From: Prorocentrum cordatum
Lineage: Eukaryota > Sar > Dinophyceae > Prorocentrales > Prorocentraceae
Reading direction: 5' to 3'
DNA: 64,000 nucleotides
NCBI GenBank assembly: GCA_963575745.1
Contig: CAUYUJ010016134.1
Span: 75,001-139,000 of the forward strand
The notes under the pieces are model-generated. The model made no database searches and was not told the DNA's origin. It saw nothing but the letters and a program-made list of their open reading frames with translations. The position numbers were made by a program, and so were the translations under genes. This document shows positions 60,157-64,000 of this stretch, in pieces. Within the stretch, counting starts at the first letter, position 1; each line of letters opens with the position of its first letter.

Positions 60157-60310
60157 ATTGATCGCCGATAGGGTCCGATAGCCCCAACCTGCCCAGCATC
60201 GTGCGGATTCACTGTCGGGAGCCTGTCGCCGATTTATCGGCGATGTATCGCCGATGTCAGGTCGATGCGTCCCCCCATATGCCAGTCCCCCCTTCTCGTT
60301 GCCCCTGACG
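60157..60310. repeat. Repeat G, copy 2
   Basis: ATTGATCGCCGATAGGGTCC, GATAGCCCCAACCTGCCCAG, ATGTATCGCCGATG and a terminal CCCCCC...CGTTGCC, aligned with 27,188-27,345 over its full length. Confidence 0.82.
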
Positions 60311-60514
60311 GCAGCTTCTCCCGACCCCCCTGGGGAGGCCAGCTGACCACGGACGTGGCCGTATTTTCGCCCGGCCGAATTTTCAAAGCTGGGCAGCCCG
60401 CATTTTGTGGAGGCGGAGCGGGGACGCCGCAGCGCCGACCCAACAGATCCACGCGGACCTCTGAGAGCTCATGCTTGTACCTTTCGGTTTTCTTCTGACC
60501 CCCTCTGCCCCCTC

Positions 60515-60675
60515 CTTCCTCCTCCTCCTCCTCCTCCTCCTCCTCCTCCTCCTCCTCCTCGTTCTCCTCCTCTTCCTCCCCCCCCTCCTCCTCCTCCTCC
60601 GCCTCCTCGTTCTCCTCCTCCTCCTCCTCCTCCTCGTTCTCCTCTCGCCCCCTCCTCCTCCTCCTCCTCCTCCTG
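60515..60675. repeat. (CTC)n array with CTCGTTCTC units
   Basis: About 160 bp of CTC repeats, interrupted by CTCGTTCTC at regular places. It borders the broken end of the inverted LINE ORF2 part. Confidence 0.94.
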
Positions 60676-60689
60676 CTGTAAAAACTTGG

Positions 60690-61866
60690 CATGTCGGTCC
60701 AGCTGTAGTCGGACGTGTCGATGAAACGCGACGATCAGCGGCAGCGGCGGCACGAATCACATCTTTAATCTCCAGTGCAGCTTGGGCGGGCTCGTCAGAG
60801 AGCGGGGGAACGGTGGCCAAGACCGCGTCGATCTGGCCAGGAACAGACTGGTGCTTGCATACCCAGGAAGCAATCCTCACTGGGCCAAAAGAGCCGAAAC
60901 GGCGACAGCGACAGGCACACCGGCACATGATCTGAAGGCCATTCTAGATCACAAACTGCTGCAAGCGTCAGGGAATGGGCCTGCAAATCGATAGGCACCG
61001 CACTGTAGGCTGTAGTGTAAATCCTGTCGAGCCTGGCGATCGACTTGACCAAGCGAGAACCTGCATTAACGACTGTGCGTCTGTGCGTGCACGACGGCTG
61101 TTCGACCTCGGTGTGGTGCGGGAAGAGACGGCTGAACAGCTTGGCGAGCGAGCAGGAGGAGAACGTAGTGTGCGAGCTGGTGTGAGTGAGGCCTTCCCCC
61201 TCAGAGCAAAAATTGAAACCCCCAAGAAGATACGAAGTAGCGTGAGCGGGTTGAAGAGAACGACGCTTGATATGTTGTAGCACTTGTTGCCGAGCAGGGA
61301 AGGGGAGCGACGGGCCAACGTGTGTATTAATAAGCTGTAACGTGCCGTGCGGACCGCGCAGAACAAGCTCATGCGCTCGACCCCTTTCGGAGTACATGAT
61401 GGGCGACGCTGGTGAAACGCCTCGCGAGCCTAGGATGGAGCAGGAGAATGCAGCCGCCTTTAATGCCACAGGGGAAGAGCGTGCCATAGCCGTGCAAACC
61501 CTCAATCTCGTTACGAAGGTAATGGAGGTCCTCGGGGGTCCCGTGAATCTCCTGGAGAGCAATTAGGTCGTGTGTTGGAATGCGCTTTCGAGGCGGAGCG
61601 AACGTGTCGATCGTCGGCTGAATCTGGGAAGACGTAGAGCCAAAGAGGGCTTGCACGTTCCACGTAACGATGGAGAAGTGCTTGGTGACAAGGAAGAGCA
61701 GGCCGCCGAAAGAGCTGGCGGCTAAAGACGGCGGCGAACTGGCGGAGGAAGAGGAACAGGTAGCAGAAGACGAAGCAGGTGAAGACGAGGTCGAACTGGC
61801 GCTGTCGCTATCACCACAGTCGATGATCTGCCCGCTCTCATCGACGCCAGGAGAACACAGCGGCAT
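60690..61866 (-). pseudogene. Inverted LINE: endonuclease and start of the EN-RT linker
   Basis: From 61,866: HFSIVTWNVQALFGSTSSQI, THDLIALQEIHGTPEDLHYL (catalytic Glu in QE) and KGGCILLLHPRLARRF. A frameshift near 61,400 leads to HGTLQLINTHVGPSLPFPAR, SYLLGGFNFCSEG (GGFN where GDFN is usual, so the Asp is lost), LDRIYTTAYSAVPIDL and LEWPSDHVPVCLSL (intact SDHxPV). The linker follows in a third frame (LSDEPAQAALEIKDVIRAAA) and then stops at the CTC array. This is the DNA-nicking domain of a LINE, inactive here. Confidence 0.85.
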
Positions 61867-61896
61867 GTCAGTACTCGGTTCCAGCGGCGTGGCTTC

Positions 61897-62843
61897 CTAT
61901 TCCATCGCGGTCGAGATCATCTCCGCAACGGCGACGGAGTCGAGCCCGAACTTGGAAAGGTTGGCGGTGTTGGGGTCGCACTCGAACTGGTCGCGGTCCT
62001 TGGCCACCAGCGTGAAGAGGATGAAGTGCCGCTGTCCGTCTTGAGGTAGAGCACGCCCTTGAAGGCGTTGGAGCCCATGGTGTGCTTGTCGTTCCACTTG
62101 CCGTCACTCTTGAGCGCCAGCAGGACGGCCTGCCAGAGTCCCCCGAGGTACTTGTTCTTGACGCGGATGGACATGGGGGCGTCGTAGCGCACTCTGAGCG
62201 TGATGGTGGAGTTGGGCGCGGCGTCCTGGAACTGGGGCGCGGCGTTCTTGAACTGGACGACGAAGTGCTTGGCGCCTGCCTCACTGCTGAAGCGGATGCT
62301 GTAGCCCTGTCTGAGGTTGTAGCCGCGGATGGTGGCGCTGGCGCTGCGGCGGCTAGGAATCAGGCCGAGCAGCGCGCGCCCGCGCTGCTCGAGGGTGGCG
62401 CCAAGCATCGGAGAGACGAAACCCGTGATCCATGCCTTCTGCTTGTCGCGGTGTTCGGCCTGAAGAGGGTCGTCGTGACGTCCTGGGCCAGCGTGCGTGC
62501 CTGGCTCGATCTGGCGCTTCTTGGCCGAGGGCAACGACGCGGTGCTGCCGCCGCTAGACCCTGCGAGGGAGGAGCTGTTGATCTTGGCCTCGAGCTTGGC
62601 AAACTCTGCGGCTACCTGTGCGTCCATGACCGCGCCGGCCTGCTTGCTCTCCAGTACCTCCAGGCGGTGGCGGAGCTCGTTGAGTTTCGCGTTGGCGGTG
62701 CCCACGTGCCCCTTCAGCTGTGGCAGCTCGGACAAAGTCAAATTGACGTCGGCGAACTGCTTGGCGAAGTTGCTGTTCATCGAGTCAACCTTCTCAAGGG
62801 TCGACTTGATGCCGCGTTCCATGGCAGCGGCAGCCGTGGCCAT
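61897..62843 (-). pseudogene. Inverted LINE: ORF1 with coiled coil, nearly intact
   Basis: The protein starts MATAAAAMERGIKSTLEKVD and has a helical, charged coiled-coil stretch over about residues 10-90 (FAKQFADVNLTLSELPQLKG, ELRHRLEVLESKQAGAVMDA). A Ser/Ala linker follows, then a compact domain (KAWITGFVSPMLGATLEQRG, RALLGLIPSRRSASATIRGY, AKHFVVQFKNAAP) that looks like an RRM-type RNA-binding fold as in other LINE ORF1 proteins. At about 62,030 a frameshift moves the last part (FILFTLVAKDRDQFECDPNT, LDSVAVAEMISTAME) to another frame, with the stop at 61,897-61,899. The endonuclease begins 30-60 codons downstream in that frame. Confidence 0.8.
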
Positions 62844-62949
62844 GGCGGAACACTGAAGGAGAAGAAAAAACCCAGCGGCGCCCAGCAGGTGGCTGTTTGA
62901 TGCAGCCCTGAGAGTTGGGGCGGTGAAATCACTTGTAGGTCGCTCGAGC

Positions 62950-64000
62950 CCCCCCGTCGGCTGCGACCGAGTTGAAGACCCCAGGGCGCGGTTTCTACAG
63001 GTGGCTCGATGGTTTGGCAGCGGACAACATCAAAGCCAACATAGCGGAGATCGACCGCGATCCGCAAATGCATCCTAGTAGGAAGGCTTCCTCTAAGCGG
63101 CGATTGACGGAATATCTTTCGTCTTGGGGAGGTGCCAATCGGCGCGTTTCTCTGGGAGGGGTCACTGACCCCGCTGGGCAGGACGTTTCTGATCCTGACC
63201 GCGTTGCTGAAATCCTGGCGAACCACTGGGGGTCTGCGCACAGCTTGGAGGAAGGCTCGGAGGATGCTCGACACACTTTTCGTGGTTACGTTGTTCCTGC
63301 GCCTGACCACATCTTTTGGGACATCTGCTTCGGGGGGCTCTGCGAAAGCGTGAGGAAAATCCATTGCCCTGGTGTAACCCCGACGGAATCCCTGACTCTG
63401 GGTGGACCAGGTCAGGAACACAGGGATCAACGATCATTTTCGCTTTCTACCTCGAGTTGCTGCGCGGCGGCAACGTGTCTAGCGATTTCAACTTTTGCTT
63501 CGCTATCGTCCTGGCCATGGGAGTCGAGGGCGAGGGCCGGACCCTAGGTGTTTATCGGAAGCCAAAGTTCACCCGCCCCATCGCCCTGTCGAACACCGAC
63601 AATAAATTGATCTCCAGGACCCTCACCATCCCGATTTCGGCCGCGCGCCGTGAAACTGCCTTCCCTGAGCAACGAGGTTTGGTCCGCAGCCGACGCACGA
63701 ATGAGAAGATCATCGCCCTCGAGTCTTGGGCTTTGCAGTGGTGCTGCCAGATGGCTTCCGATTCACGGGTTTCGCCTTTTTCGATGTGCGCACCGCCTTC
63801 CCCGGCCTCCTCCGCGCGATGATCTGGTGGGCCCTAGAAGCTATGGGAATTCCTGGGCATATCATTCGGGCCGTTCGTCTCCTCCTACTCTCGGGCCTGG
63901 GTCGGCATGAACTTCTGCGGGGCCCGCGCTGCCGGGCATTGGGCTCTCCGAGGGATCAAGCAAGGGCGCCCCTTATCAGGCTCGCTCTCTTGTATCGCGT
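62950..64000 (+). pseudogene. LINE EN-RT linker and reverse transcriptase, cut by the window end
   Basis: The linker (GFYRWLDGLAADNIKANIAE, DPDRVAEILANHWG at about 63,190) leads by frame changes to DGIPDSGWTRSG (about 63,390), FAFYLELLRGGNVSSDFNFC, TRPIALSNTDNKLISRTLTI (motif 1/2, very typical of dinoflagellate LINEs), EQRGLVRSRRTNEKIIALES, and finally FAFFDVRTAFPGLLRAMIWW (motif A with its first Asp) near 63,775-63,835. Motif B onward lies beyond position 64,000. Three frames are used, so it is a broken copy. It may be the 3' part of the same insertion whose 5' part lies inverted at 60.7-62.8 kb. Confidence 0.85.

Noticed and set aside
1-64000. Search by eye for tRNA genes, telomere repeats and the dinoflagellate spliced-leader relic
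   Set aside because: No convincing cloverleaf, TTTAGGG run or CCGTAGCCATTTTGGCTC-type motif was seen. A covariance-model and motif scan would be needed to exclude them.

Overview
The window looks like nuclear DNA of a dinoflagellate, probably a core dinoflagellate such as a Prorocentrum-like species. The evidence is indirect. The bulk DNA is GC-rich and packed with simple repeats and short inverted-repeat elements. Every recognisable protein signature belongs to a retroelement of the kind common in dinoflagellate genomes: LINE-type EN-RT polyproteins with wording such as DWASAFD, YADD and SNTDNKL, and a Ty1/copia polyprotein. I found no convincing host gene, tRNA, rRNA or spliced-leader relic by eye. 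The species name is not proven by anything here.

Layout. 1-1.1 kb: pyrimidine microsatellites. 1.1-5.9 kb: a badly decayed plus-strand LINE (LINE-1). 6-13 kb: short mobile elements of several families and large GT/CG-type microsatellites. 13.2-19.1 kb: a nearly full-length minus-strand LINE (LINE-2) with ORF1 zinc ribbon and coiled coil, endonuclease, reverse transcriptase, RNase H and a C-terminal zinc motif, broken by about five in-frame stops and three frameshifts. 19.3-30 kb: a dense field of terminal-inverted-repeat elements, a 73-bp minisatellite, a 1.1-kb CTGAGG array with higher-order structure and a 2-kb GAT array. 30-34.3 kb: AGG arrays interleaved with a degenerate minisatellite of roughly 80 bp. 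34.3-43.3 kb: more short elements and purine or CA arrays. 43.6-49.7 kb: a decayed Ty1/copia element on the minus strand. 49.6-54.4 kb: a plus-strand LINE (LINE-3), head-to-head with copia. 54.4-60.7 kb: short elements and the longest AGG array. 60.7-64 kb: an inverted LINE 5' part on the minus strand next to a LINE reverse transcriptase part on the plus strand, possibly one twin-primed insertion cut by the window edge.

No operon or pathway can be read here. The autonomous retroelements are all broken. The most informative content is the set of at least ten short families with terminal inverted repeats (TIRs), called A to O below. Several show target-site duplications that can be read directly: family C has hAT-like 8-bp duplications, family E has 8-10 bp, family I ends in TA like Tc1/mariner, and family A has flush duplications of variable length (9, 20, 30 and 34 bp). 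Family A is the best candidate for something not fitting a standard transposon class.
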